This document shows positions 1 to 10,200 of a stretch of 64,000 nucleotides of DNA, one piece after another. The DNA comes from Azolla caroliniana (lineage: Eukaryota; Polypodiophyta). A program made the translations under genes and the position numbers. Numbering within the stretch: position 1 is the stretch's first letter; every line of letters begins with the position of its first letter. Below the pieces are notes generated by a model. That model worked only from the letters and a program-made list of their open reading frames with translations. It was not told the DNA's origin and made no database searches. The stretch lies in the NCBI GenBank assembly GCA_043228905.1, contig JBHGNT010000010.1, positions 20,956,001-21,020,000 of the forward strand, written 5' to 3'.

Positions 1-420
1 ATTTTGGATAACTAGACTTGGGACTTAGTGGGTACATTACACAAAATGGTCATAGGGAAGAAGTGGGCATGGAAGATTGATGATAAGGCTTATGATTCCA
101 TGGATAAATATAATGTAGGACTTGTGGTGTGAGGGTATGCACCAAAGAAGAGAGCATATTTTGAGGAATCATTGGCTTTGAATACAAGCCTCTGAATTAT
201 TTGAGCATTTTAAAGTTTGCCTTTCTAATGGATATCTCAACGAGGGGGGTGATAGTGAAACAAATGGAAGGACTTGAGGTTGCAAAAAGCTCTTTATGGA
301 CTGACGCAAGCCTCAAGGGCCTAATATGAGAGGATCGATGTATTGATCATGGTTGTTAGAGTTAGGAGATGCCTAGCTAATTTGCCCTCTTTGTCAAAAT
401 AGAGGGTGAGCAAATAGTAA
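1..420 (+). pseudogene. Decayed Ty1/copia reverse transcriptase fragment
   Basis: Reading the three forward frames piecewise gives recognisable pieces of a copia-type polyprotein in the expected order. First comes a TWDLV-like stretch with a K.WA.K segment near 20-80, then a KYN...GYA-like segment near 105-145, then an ALYGLTQASRA-like motif near 285-325 followed by YERID. The pieces lie in different frames and carry in-frame stops, for example straight after the QASRA-like motif. No long terminal repeat or integrase/RNase H part is visible inside the window, so this is the truncated edge of an old insertion. The assignment rests on motif order only; a search against copia RT profiles would settle it. 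Confidence 0.6.
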
Positions 421-1058
421 CACTTGAGGAAAATTGTGCAAATTTATGTCTTCATGAAATGGTTAGGACCTAACCGGAGTAAGAAGCCATGACAACTCAT
501 TCCAACGTGAGAATACTAACACATAAATATAGACCAACCAATGGTGTGTGAGCTCGGGCAATTGAATGATGCGAGAGTTCGCAAGTAGAAGAAGACATGA
601 GGGTTCAGGGATAAAAGATAAAGTAGAATTTGAATTGACGAGGAGGATATGGTAGGTATGACTAAAGAGCTTGAGAGGGCATTTTGATGTGGAAAATGCA
701 ATGCGTGGACAATAGAAAGAATAGTGCATTGAGTGTGGTGGGTCTCAGAACCTAGGGTATAAAAGTGGATCTTAATGTGTATTCTAGGGTTAATTCATCA
801 TTTACCCATGGAGTTTTATCTACATGTAAGCTAAATTAGGTGCGCATGACCTAAAGCTCCCTCTTATTGGATTAAACACTCTACCGATAATGCCAATCTC
901 TTTCTTCACCATCACATACTTTGTGGTGAGAGTATCTTCTGTCCATTGCAAGGGTGTCCACGTAGAGCATTCGATGAGCGGGGTTCTGCGGTCTCACGGA
1001 CATGTGCCCGCCCAAAAGAGACTAAGCCACACCTAAGACCACCAACATTCTTGTTTTG
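421..1058. other. Spacer without recognisable gene
   Basis: No open frame here looks like a known protein; the short reverse frames are unsupported. It may be further decayed retroelement sequence continuing from the copia fragment. A GGTATAAAAG string near 757 resembles an LTR promoter but has no partner repeat in view. Confidence 0.5.
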
Positions 1059-1185
1059 CTCTCTCTCTCTCTCTCTCTCTAGACACACACACACACACAC
1101 TTCCTCTCTCTCTCTCTCTCTCTAGACACACACACACACACACACTTCCTCTCTCTCTCTCTAGACACACACACACACACACTTC

Positions 1186-1216
<31 letters not shown>

Positions 1217-1224
1217 TCCTTCTC
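1059..1224. repeat. Compound (CT)n/(AC)n higher-order microsatellite
   Basis: A run of CT dinucleotides, the link CTAGA, a run of CA dinucleotides and TTCCT is repeated about three times, then ends in further CT-rich sequence. The dinucleotide blocks are therefore arranged as a roughly 50-bp minisatellite. It lies about 200-360 bp upstream of the PP2A B' start codon, in its promoter or 5' leader, where CT-rich tracts are common in plants. Confidence 0.9.
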
Positions 1225-1355
1225 AAGATGCTCCGGTAATGGGCGAATTTCCTCTCCATAACCTCACCAGTGAAGATGACGCCCCGACAGAAAGATTTCC
1301 TTCAAGAATCACACAAAACACAGAGACCCTGCCCCGCTGCCCTGTTCCCCGTCCC

Positions 1356-1399
1356 AAACCCTAGTTTCATGTCTCTGACGCTAATCTCATAACCCTAAA
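1356..1399 (+). promoter_or_regulatory. Telo-box motifs in the PP2A B' leader
   Basis: AAACCCTAG at 1356-1364 and AACCCTAAA at 1391-1399 match the plant telo-box, an element typical of leaders and proximal promoters of growth-related and translation-related genes. They lie 23-66 bp upstream of the start codon. Function is inferred from the motif alone. Confidence 0.5.
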
Positions 1400-1421
1400 T
1401 CTTAATCCTAATTTCATCATC

Positions 1422-3403
1422 ATGTTAGCCAAGCTATTCACCATGGCTCTGATGAAGCCATCATCAGATCGAGAAATGCCAGAAGGAGGAGGAAACCACA
1501 ACTTCAGAGGTAAGAAGCATCTCCTAAGCTTTACTCCATCTCTGCACGACTCATCTTCATCATCAGAAGAGAGATCTGCTATTGAAGATCTCTTGTTAAC
1601 AAGATTCTGCATCTGCTGTGTCATATTCGATTTCACAAACCCTAAAAAGAAAGTAGAAGAGAAACAGATCAAGAGAGAAGCTCTGCTAGAGCTTCTTGAT
1701 TACATGCCCTCTGTAGCAGGAAGCTTCACAGATACAGTAATGGAAGAATTCGTGAGTATGATAGAGTTAAATATTTTCAGATCTTTACCTCCACGCGATG
1801 AAGAAGGAACGCTATTAGCTATGGATCTCTCATGGTTTCATCTTCAGCTTGTGTATGATATTCTGGTCAGATTCATCGAATCAAAAGAACTCGATCCAAG
1901 GGTAGCTTCGAAATATATAAACCATAGCTTCCTTGAGAAACTTCTTGGTTTATTTAATTCCACCCCATACCCTCCAGAGAGAGAGATGCTAAAGACATTG
2001 TTACATCATACTTATCTTCGGCTTACGACTCATCGAGCTTTTATTAGAAAGGCGGTGAATGGGATTTTCCATCAGTTTTTAGTTGAACCCTTTCAACCCA
2101 ATGGTATAGCTGAGCTTCTTGAAGTATATGGAAGCATTATTAGTGGATTTTCGATACCTTTGAAAGATGAACATAAATTGTTCTTAGAAAGGTCTCTCAT
2201 GCCATTGCATAAGCCAGATTGCGTGTGGGTTTATCACAAACAGCTCTCGTTTTGTGTGGTCCAATTCGCAAGGAAAGATCCAAAGCTTGCCAGTAATTTG
2301 ATCAAAGGATTATTGAAGTATTGGCCAGTTACTAGTAGTCAAACGGAGATATTGTTCTTGCAAGAGCTTGAAGGCGTTTTGGAGGTTACAGAGGAAGCAG
2401 AGTTTCAACGATGTATGGTTCCTTTGTTTCGAAGAATCAGACATAGTCTAAGTAGTCCACATTCTCAGGTGAGGTGTCTTGCTCATTGCATTTTCTAATT
2501 GCAATGATCTTAAGTTGTATTAATTTACAATCTTAATTTGTATTAAGTTATGATTCATATCTTAATTGTATGAGAAATGCTGCAAATGTTTTAAGGATAT
2601 GAAAGTGGTTTCTCATTAAATGCTCCTAAGTGTTTTAATGACTCAATCATGACCACATTTAGAGAGGAACTTTAGATGGATGCATGGGAAGGTATGCCGA
2701 TGGGACAACTTTTGATGTCTGGAGGGAGTAGGATTATAGTTATCATATATTTTGTTATGAATGTTTGTCCATATTTCCCAACTTCAGACATACATGGGTG
2801 TGGATCAGGAATACATGCTAACAGTGGTGGTTGTCTTCCATACCAATTGGTCTATAAAACCCATAGATTATCAGAGCAAATAGGACTTTTTTGTAGGATG
2901 TAGCAGAACCGTAGCTATATTCCTAAGAGCATATAATCGAGTTGCAGATATTTGAAATCAAATTGATGTTTAATCATATTAATGTATGCTGTTGTGTTGA
3001 TTCAATCCATATCAGTTTAACATTGTTGTTGCTGTATTGCATTAGAGCTAAGGTGTTTTTATCATCGTCTCAGGTTGCTGTATCCACCATCTTTTTATGG
3101 AAAAATGATCACATAGTGGATCTGGTCGCTCAAAACCGACGAGTTATTTTACCATTGATCATTGGCGCCCTTGAAGAGAACCATTGGAATGTAGTTGTCA
3201 ATGGGTTCATATCAGACTTGAGAAAGCAGTTACTAGATTTAGACCATGAACTTTTTGAATCGTGCCAAAGGGAGTACCGAGAAGAGGGAATGAGAACAAA
3301 AGCGAGACAAGATCAAAGAGAAAAGACTTGGAAGCAACTGGAAGCACTTGCTATCACTAAGAGCCTGGGGATCTCAGGCTTGAATCAATGCCTTGAAGCA
3401 TAA
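1422..3403 (+). CDS. PP2A B56/B' regulatory subunit
   Basis: Two exons, 1422-2468 and 3074-3403, join in phase 0 (CTCAG|gtgagg ... tctcag|GTTGC) to give 458 aa. The family supplies the substrate-selecting B' subunit of protein phosphatase 2A trimers and folds as a HEAT-repeat-like solenoid. Visible family motifs in order are FRSLPP near residue 120, the FIRKAVNGIF helix, GIAELLEVYGSI, LPLHKP-like MPLHKPDCV, GLLKYWPVT, EFQRCMVPLFR at the end of exon 1, then FLWKNDHI and NHWNVVV in exon 2. The serine-rich N-terminus up to about residue 60 is poorly conserved. The start is the first ATG of the open frame; M8 and M17 are alternatives. Exon 2 opens with VAVSTIFLW where the family usually has VAERALFLW, so this copy has diverged at a conserved helix. 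The length is short for plant B' proteins. Whether it is expressed cannot be told from sequence. Confidence 0.9.
2469..3073 (+). other. Intron of the PP2A B' gene
   Basis: It runs from GTGAGG to a CAG acceptor and is AT-rich. The identical CTCAG|G context at both splice junctions fixes the join. Short open frames inside it show no family resemblance. Confidence 0.8.
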
Positions 3404-4800
3404 GATATGTGCATTATATATATGATGTACTTAGTGTTTCCCATGCATGTTCTCTCTGGAATGGCATGTCTGTGGCATAAATTATTCATTTGATTCTTGC
3501 ACAAATCATTCAAATTCTTTCAATACATTTGAAAAACTCATCCTATGTACCATGTTAAATGTTTTGAGATGTTCTATACTTTTTTTCATGATCCCACCAC
3601 CAAATTGGTGATTCCGATAGAGAATGATGGCAAACTTTCCGAAGCTCAAGAATATACCACCCTAATAGGTGGCCATCTTGTAATGGGATGAGTTACTGGT
3701 GCTATTGTAACAAGTGGGATCTCGTGTTTTCAAGCCCCCCCCCTTTTGTAATTGTTGGTTTCTTCTATTGGCTATCAAACCAACCAACCAAGTAATGCCA
3801 ATTTCAACCAATAAGTTACGAGATACATGTAAAGAGATTGATTGTGCATCCTGAGTGAGATTTGAGAAATCAGAAATAGATTTAATAATGTTCATGGATA
3901 CATGGAATTAGAAGAGATAATGCATATAGATCTGCATAATGCTCATGGATATGATACAAGGAATTAAAAGAAATATATGGCACATGATATAATCTCCTAC
4001 ACCAACAGGCATTTCAAGTTATTCAAGTTCTTCAGTTCACATAAAGAAGATGCAAATATATGGAAATTTTAAATGTGGCAAAAACATCAAATTTACATGA
4101 TGTGCAGACAAACAGCTACATTGCAAGGCATAAAGCATGGGCTCGGCCCATTTAGCCATTAGACCTCTCTACTTGAGACCCATAGCATTGTAATATCTTA
4201 AGTTTATGATCTGCTTTTCAACTGTACATCTTAAGAGAACAAATTATCTATGTATATGGTCTCTATTTTCCACAAGTCTCTCATGTGGCATTTTTGTGAG
4301 CTTTTCAGATATAACTCTTTGATAAAGTAAAAATGCTCCCTTTTCTTTTGATTTTGTCTCTTTGTTGTGGTCACTCCATGAGATGTTGATAACTTTGTTA
4401 TTCCTTTCCATTTTGAGTTGTAATTCTAAGCTCTCTTGAAATTTGCCCTCTTCTCAATCACATAACCATGGGTTGATTAAGACAACAAGATCATAAGGCA
4501 ATTATGACAATGATATCGCGCTCTAGTAGATGCATAAAGCCATATTTTTAGGAGCTAACCATTTATTTATGGAAATCAAATTTTATGAAGAATATTTGTT
4601 GATGAACGCAACAACTTTAGTGTTGTAAAGTACACACTTTACCAATACACCATTATCCTTTATATATATATATATATAAACTAAAGAAATTTTAATATGA
4701 TAATCCAAGTGAATCTATAAGCAATAACATTTTAGTTGGTATAAATGTGTAAAGTGTTTGTCCTACATGATGCGTGAGGCAACACATGTCATGTACCAAA
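3404..4800. other. AT-rich spacer after the PP2A gene
   Basis: No gene recognised. It contains a short poly-C tract at 3737-3745 and a (TA)n run near 4661-4678. Both are ordinary simple repeats. Confidence 0.5.
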
Positions 4801-4952
4801 TTTACTATGTCATTTATTTTTTCCTATTATTTCATGCACATGAAAAGGGATTTTACTATGTCATTTATTATTTCCTATTATTTCATGCACATGAAAAGGG
4901 ATTTTACTATGTCATTTATTTTTTCCTATTATTTCATGCACATGAAAAGGGA
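4801..4952. repeat. 51-bp minisatellite, three units
   Basis: Three direct units start at 4801, 4852 and 4903, each beginning TTTACTATGTCATTTATT and ending CACATGAAAAGGGA(T). They differ by single bases. The unit length is a multiple of three, so the array creates an open frame that repeats itself. That frame is not evidence of a gene. Confidence 0.95.
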
Positions 4953-5922
4953 AGCTGATTGTCTGATCTATAAAGTAACTATCTTAGCATACTCATACAA
5001 GGTAGTGCGTTATTGATCTAGCAACTAACTACTGAATTATATTCTTGTAGATGTAAAAATAATCTTATTTAAACATAGAATGTGAATAACATCAATAATC
5101 AAGATTAAATCAAACTTGTTAAAGACATAACCTTATGAACCAATTCTAAAGGCTAGCTTTAATCGTTAGGAGGGTAATATCAGTGAGAAACTGGTTATCC
5201 TTGGACTCGGGACAAACCCATAAGGACTTGAGAACGCGCAGATGTGTGGAGCTCAAGGAGTTTAGTTACATAAAGAGTATCATCTAATATTTTATTAATA
5301 CAATAACATCATGAACCGATTCTGAATCCTAGTTTTAATGAATTTAAAGGTAGGATGAGTTCATTGTAATACTTGCGACACACGATGACATATGAGCCTA
5401 AAGAATTCAGCCCATGATAGCAAGACTAGCTACTCCCTTTGATATGCATTTCAAGGATTTTGTTGAGACCTTGTTGGTGAAGCAAAACTCTTATACTTCG
5501 AAATTTGTAGATTGGTTGACTTCTAAGGTATAACACGAAGGCCATATTTAGTGGTATGGATGTTAATGGAGTTTTTTGTTTATCTATGATCCTTTGCTCA
5601 ACGGTGCTCTGTGTGGTTAACAACTTAGCACACCTAATCCATTATTTTCATCCATCAATTCATTAATTGTTCATCATTAATATAAGAAACCATCGTCACG
5701 TGATAGCAAAACATTAATCGCAACTAGAGCGAAGCTTTTTGTCTCATTTGTTTTGTCCAACACACGTGCATGGATACATGCACACTCAATAAAATTAGTG
5801 TGTATATTAAAACAACATGGCAATAAAAAAACTTTTTTCTATTGCCATAATAATAATGAGGATCTTAGAGAAAGGTGAACCCACTAGGATGTTGTAACAT
5901 AAGTTAATATAGAGGCAACCAT
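4953..5922. other. AT-rich spacer
   Basis: No gene or named element recognised up to the MITE target site. Short open frames show no family resemblance. Confidence 0.5.
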
Positions 5923-6330
5923 TAACAATTGGCAACGGTTCGGTTCGGTTTCGGTTTGGTTTCAACAGTAAAAAACTATGGTTTAAATGGTTTCTATTTT
6001 TTAATTTTTTTAATTTTTTTAAAAAAAATTATAAAAAAATTCTAAACAATTTTTAAAATTATTTTTTAACAATCTTTTCATTTTTACACCTTATTCTCAC
6101 ATTTTAGGAACATCTTTAAAAAAATTTAAATTCTAAATAATGAAATATTATAAATTTTAAAAAATAAAAAATTTGACTTATGTTGAAAACTGAAACCGAA
6201 CCACAAAACCACGGTTTTTACGGTTTAATGGTTTAACGGTTTGGAAAAGGTTTAACAATTTGGTTCAGGTTTCAAAAAATTTAAATGGTTCGGTTTGGAC
6301 CCCCTCAAACCGAACTGTTGCCGATTGTTA
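5923..6330. mobile_element. hAT-like MITE, copy 1 (408 bp)
   Basis: The ends are inverted repeats: TAACAATTGGCAACGGTT at the left, and at the right the complement of TAACAATCGGCAACAGTT. The 8-bp direct repeat GCAACCAT abuts both sides (5915-5922 and 6331-6338), which is the target duplication size of the hAT superfamily. Sub-terminal regions are rich in short GGTTCGGTTT/AAACCGAAC repeats, and the centre is A/T-rich. There is no coding capacity. A second copy with its own target site lies at 56002-56359. Confidence 0.9.
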
Positions 6331-7170
6331 GCAACCATTATAAGGAAAATGTGCCCATAGAGTGCAGTACAAAATTTGCCAAATCAATATTCCTTTCAAC
6401 TTAAGTACCTTTGTGCTACTCCTTGCAAACCATCAAACAAGAAGCCATTTTTCATACTCTTATTGTACCATAGATCCCAATACCCAAGCTAATCATATAC
6501 TACCCCTGACCCCATACAAGGATCATGTAAAATTCTAGTTCTTTAACTGAAAATTTGCTTAAAGGGTCACAAAAGTATCCTAACTAACAAAGCGTGCAGT
6601 CCTATGCCTTCAACAAATTGGGCACACAACGAATTTGTGTCTTAAGATCTTTGTCAACTTTTTTATCAAAAAACATGTCCCATGTGAAGCTTCGTGGCAT
6701 TTTTAAGCCATCGCCAAAGGCAACCAACTATTGTTTGGCAAAGAAACATTTTGTGTGGGAAGGAAGATGAATTTTGCGATCCTACGTCTAATGCTTGACA
6801 ACACTTTTGCTAAATGGTGTGCCATGCAAGCGATACCTTCCCCACGAACCAAGCAAACTTATGATACACATCACTGGCAGGCTGCGATTGAATAATCAAA
6901 AGCCTTTCCATGGTTCATATGCCAACGAATGTGATAATATTCATGAGGTATATTGAGCAGGCCGGCTTAGTTCACACACTTTTCAAAGTCCCACGATATG
7001 CATGGGAACTCAAATAGTACAAACATTTATCATGCCCTCCCATTTACTTCACACCTCAAGAGTCAAGCAAGACATTGTGTATTTGTGTGTGTCTAATTTT
7101 GCAAATTTCCAAAACTAAGAGGCCTAACTTGTCGATACCTTAATTATTTTCCAATCTTCACACTGCACAG
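6331..7170. other. Spacer upstream of the COPI-associated gene
   Basis: No gene recognised. It forms the upstream region of the gene starting at 7249. Confidence 0.5.
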
Positions 7171-7194
7171 TTAGGGTTAGGGTTAGGGTTAGGG
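7171..7194 (+). promoter_or_regulatory. Interstitial (TTAGGG)4 tract / telo-box
   Basis: Four perfect TTAGGG hexamers are followed by TTTCGG, ending 54 bp before the start codon. On the opposite strand it presents overlapping AACCCTAA telo-box cores. The six-base unit differs from the seven-base TTTAGGG telomere repeat usual in plants. Confidence 0.85.
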
Positions 7195-7248
7195 TTTCGG
7201 TTGTCTGTGTGTTTGGCCCTTCTTTTTCCTCCGTTCAGCAGGCTAGCT

Positions 7249-10200
7249 ATGTCGACCGAAGAAGGAGAGCTCTTACCAGAAGAGGAAGACACACCTCCTC
7301 AGCTTGCGACTCAATACCTGAATAATGGGAGAGATCCTTTCCTTGTCATCTGTCGATGCTTCAGTGTTGTCACTGCCATCAGCGCCATCCTCTGTGTTAT
7401 CGTCAATGTCTTCTCTTCCATACATTCCTTCACAAGCGGTGAGGACGTGAGTTCCTTCTCTCTTGAATTCTACACTTTTCTTCATTCTATACGCATTTTC
7501 CATATATCTCATTTGGGTGCGAGCATTTCCAATTGATCTAACTGCATTTTCTCTTCATTGTCTATTTTGAATGCGTGTCATGCAACTCTATTTTTGTTCA
7601 TCTTTCACGTTTTCTTTATGCATGTAGGCATCCTCAGTGCCTCTAACTCTGTTTCTCTTTGTTGCTCCTTTTTATCTATGTATATATGTGTGAATGCATG
7701 TGTGTGTACGAATGTATGTAGTTGATCTAATTCTGTATGTGTGGATTTACAAATTCGTCCTTCTTTCTATGTTTGTGTCTTCATGTATGTGTTTATTCTC
7801 ATTGCTTCCGCTTTTGGCGCATCAGATTTTTGGTGGCATCCTTAGGTGCTATGCTATAGTCTTCGCTTTTTTTGTTGCTATAGCAGAGACAGAATGGCAA
7901 TGGGTTTTCAAGTTCTGGAAGGTATTAGAAAACTCTTATCTTGTTTCTTCCAAATCATCACATGTAGTACTTTTTTGTGAAAACTACCAAAATGTGCTTA
8001 TGTCTATGAGAAAAAGAAAAGAAAAGTTATGCTTGCCAGTCTCCAAAAATCACCTATATTTGCTTCGTCAAAGGATGATGCGCAATCACATGAAAATTAA
8101 GATCCAACCATGTAATAAAAATTATAGATATTTAGAGGCATACACTTAGTCAACGTAATTATCATGATCAAGGATAATGTAGTAGCTTAATTTGCCTAGT
8201 AGTGCATTTAAAATATCCCCTAATTCATTGTCATTAACCAGCAAGTTGGGCTGCTAGAAGCAAAAGTAGAAAAATATTCTTTTAATCTTCTCAAAAAAAT
8301 GTGCTTATTTCTAATTAGAAACAAATTAGTGACATTAAGCTTCTACTTTGGGCAAGTTTCCTTTTTTTTATTAGAGAGAAACTAGTATTCAAATCTTATA
8401 ATCAGCTAAATGCAGTACCTAAGACTATTATTAATCCTTCTTCATAGTCTCATGTAATTTTTTTAAAGGTATACCTTTGTTATTAGGAGTGTAAATTTGA
8501 TTAAGACTAATTATGAAAAGCCAAGCATATTTATTAATTTATTCACACTTATAAGTATATTGTAAAAGTTTTCCATATCTCTTTTCTAGTTATGAAAGTT
8601 CAAATGATATGTCCTAAATTGCTTTAACTATTGTTACAGATTTTGGAGTACTGGGCTGGTCGAGGAATGTTGCAAGTGTTGTAAGAATCTCTCTTTTCTC
8701 TATACAATTGCTTCTGTATGTGTGTATTTATGAATCACAGAGAGAGAGAGGGAAGAGGGAAGAAAGATTTTATTATCGCCCATGAGGGGCCAAATTTGAC
8801 CTATTGGACCAAATACACATATTGTTTTGGAAGTGACTCCTTAAGATGGGGGAAAGAGTAGGAAGAAGTAGGACCAAATAAACGTATCATCTTGGAGATG
8901 AGTCATTCCTAAGATGGGTGGTTACTACTCTGTACTAAAAACTCTCTATATGAAAATAGTACAGGGACATGTGTGCTCATCTTTCTTGGTGGAGAGTTGA
9001 GTATGAAACTTAAATTATCATGCCTGTCTAACAAGTCATCATAATTCTTGGCACTCGCAAATGACCTTATATGCTGAGCATTGATTAAGTAAGCTATATT
9101 TATCCTCCATTAAGTTTTTGCTGCATACCTTGTATATCTTCATGCTCAGGTGATGATGCCATGATGCTGCCTCAAGATCTAACCTGCGTGAGTGAGTCTG
9201 AAGAAGTGTTAAGGCTCTCCGAGAGCCAAGGCTCATGGGAGCAGTAACATGTGGTTGGATACGTTCTGGAATGTTTACCTTGTTTTGGGGCCAACATTGA
9301 GGGTTACTATCTGCAATGATGTAATATTCCAGATTTGACATTTTAGCATCTTTCCACTTTATCATCAGTGCCTCTAGTAATCTATTTCAATGATCACATA
9401 CTTCCTAGAAATACCTAAGACCTCCAATAGATCTTTTACATCCCATGTTTTAAACTATTTTATAATGTCAAGCACCTAGCCAGATGACAGAATTTTGTTG
9501 TTATTAGTTTTTTGTACATTGCATTCTATATTCCAAGTTTGTCTTGGCAATCTGTGATCGGGCACATTCATGACTTTTGTTTGGATGGTCTTTGCATGGC
9601 TAGTTTATCTATGGGCCAGGCACTAAGTTCTGATAGCATGATCAGATAGCATGTTGAGGATTTATCCCTAATTTTCTACAGAAGAACAAAATTTTGGCTT
9701 TTCCATATTTCATTCAGTGCACTGAGTGAGATAGTGCCACTGTCACTTCCACTCAATAAAGCAATGTTTGGACCACTATAGCATTGAATAACATCAATCT
9801 CACTTCCCATCTTGAGTATCATTTTGTTTGCATTGATTCTCAAGCATATAATAACTATTCCAACTCACTTGACGTCTAGACTCATAGCATACTTTCCACC
9901 TATTTGTCAATGGGACAATACCAATATATTTGAAGCTTGCACCACTTGTATTTGGTTCTCCATTGTAAGCAAAAACGATGTAGTATTGTAGTTGTATTGC
10001 CTTTATTGCCATCATTTTTGTAATGCCTTTACGGGTGAATTCATGTCATCCATTCTTAATCAAAAATAAAAGCTGTAGGCTTCCTAAAGCGCCATGATCA
10101 TTATCTTGATGCATGTTGATCCATGATTTTTGAGATGGTTTACAAGCATGAAATGCATAGCTAATATGTATGAGGGTAGTGCTGACTGTACTTTGTATCC

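Noticed and set aside
4758-5016. Repeated FYYVIYFFLLFHAH-like small peptide
   Set aside because: Product of the 51-bp minisatellite; three units only and no homologue that I know.
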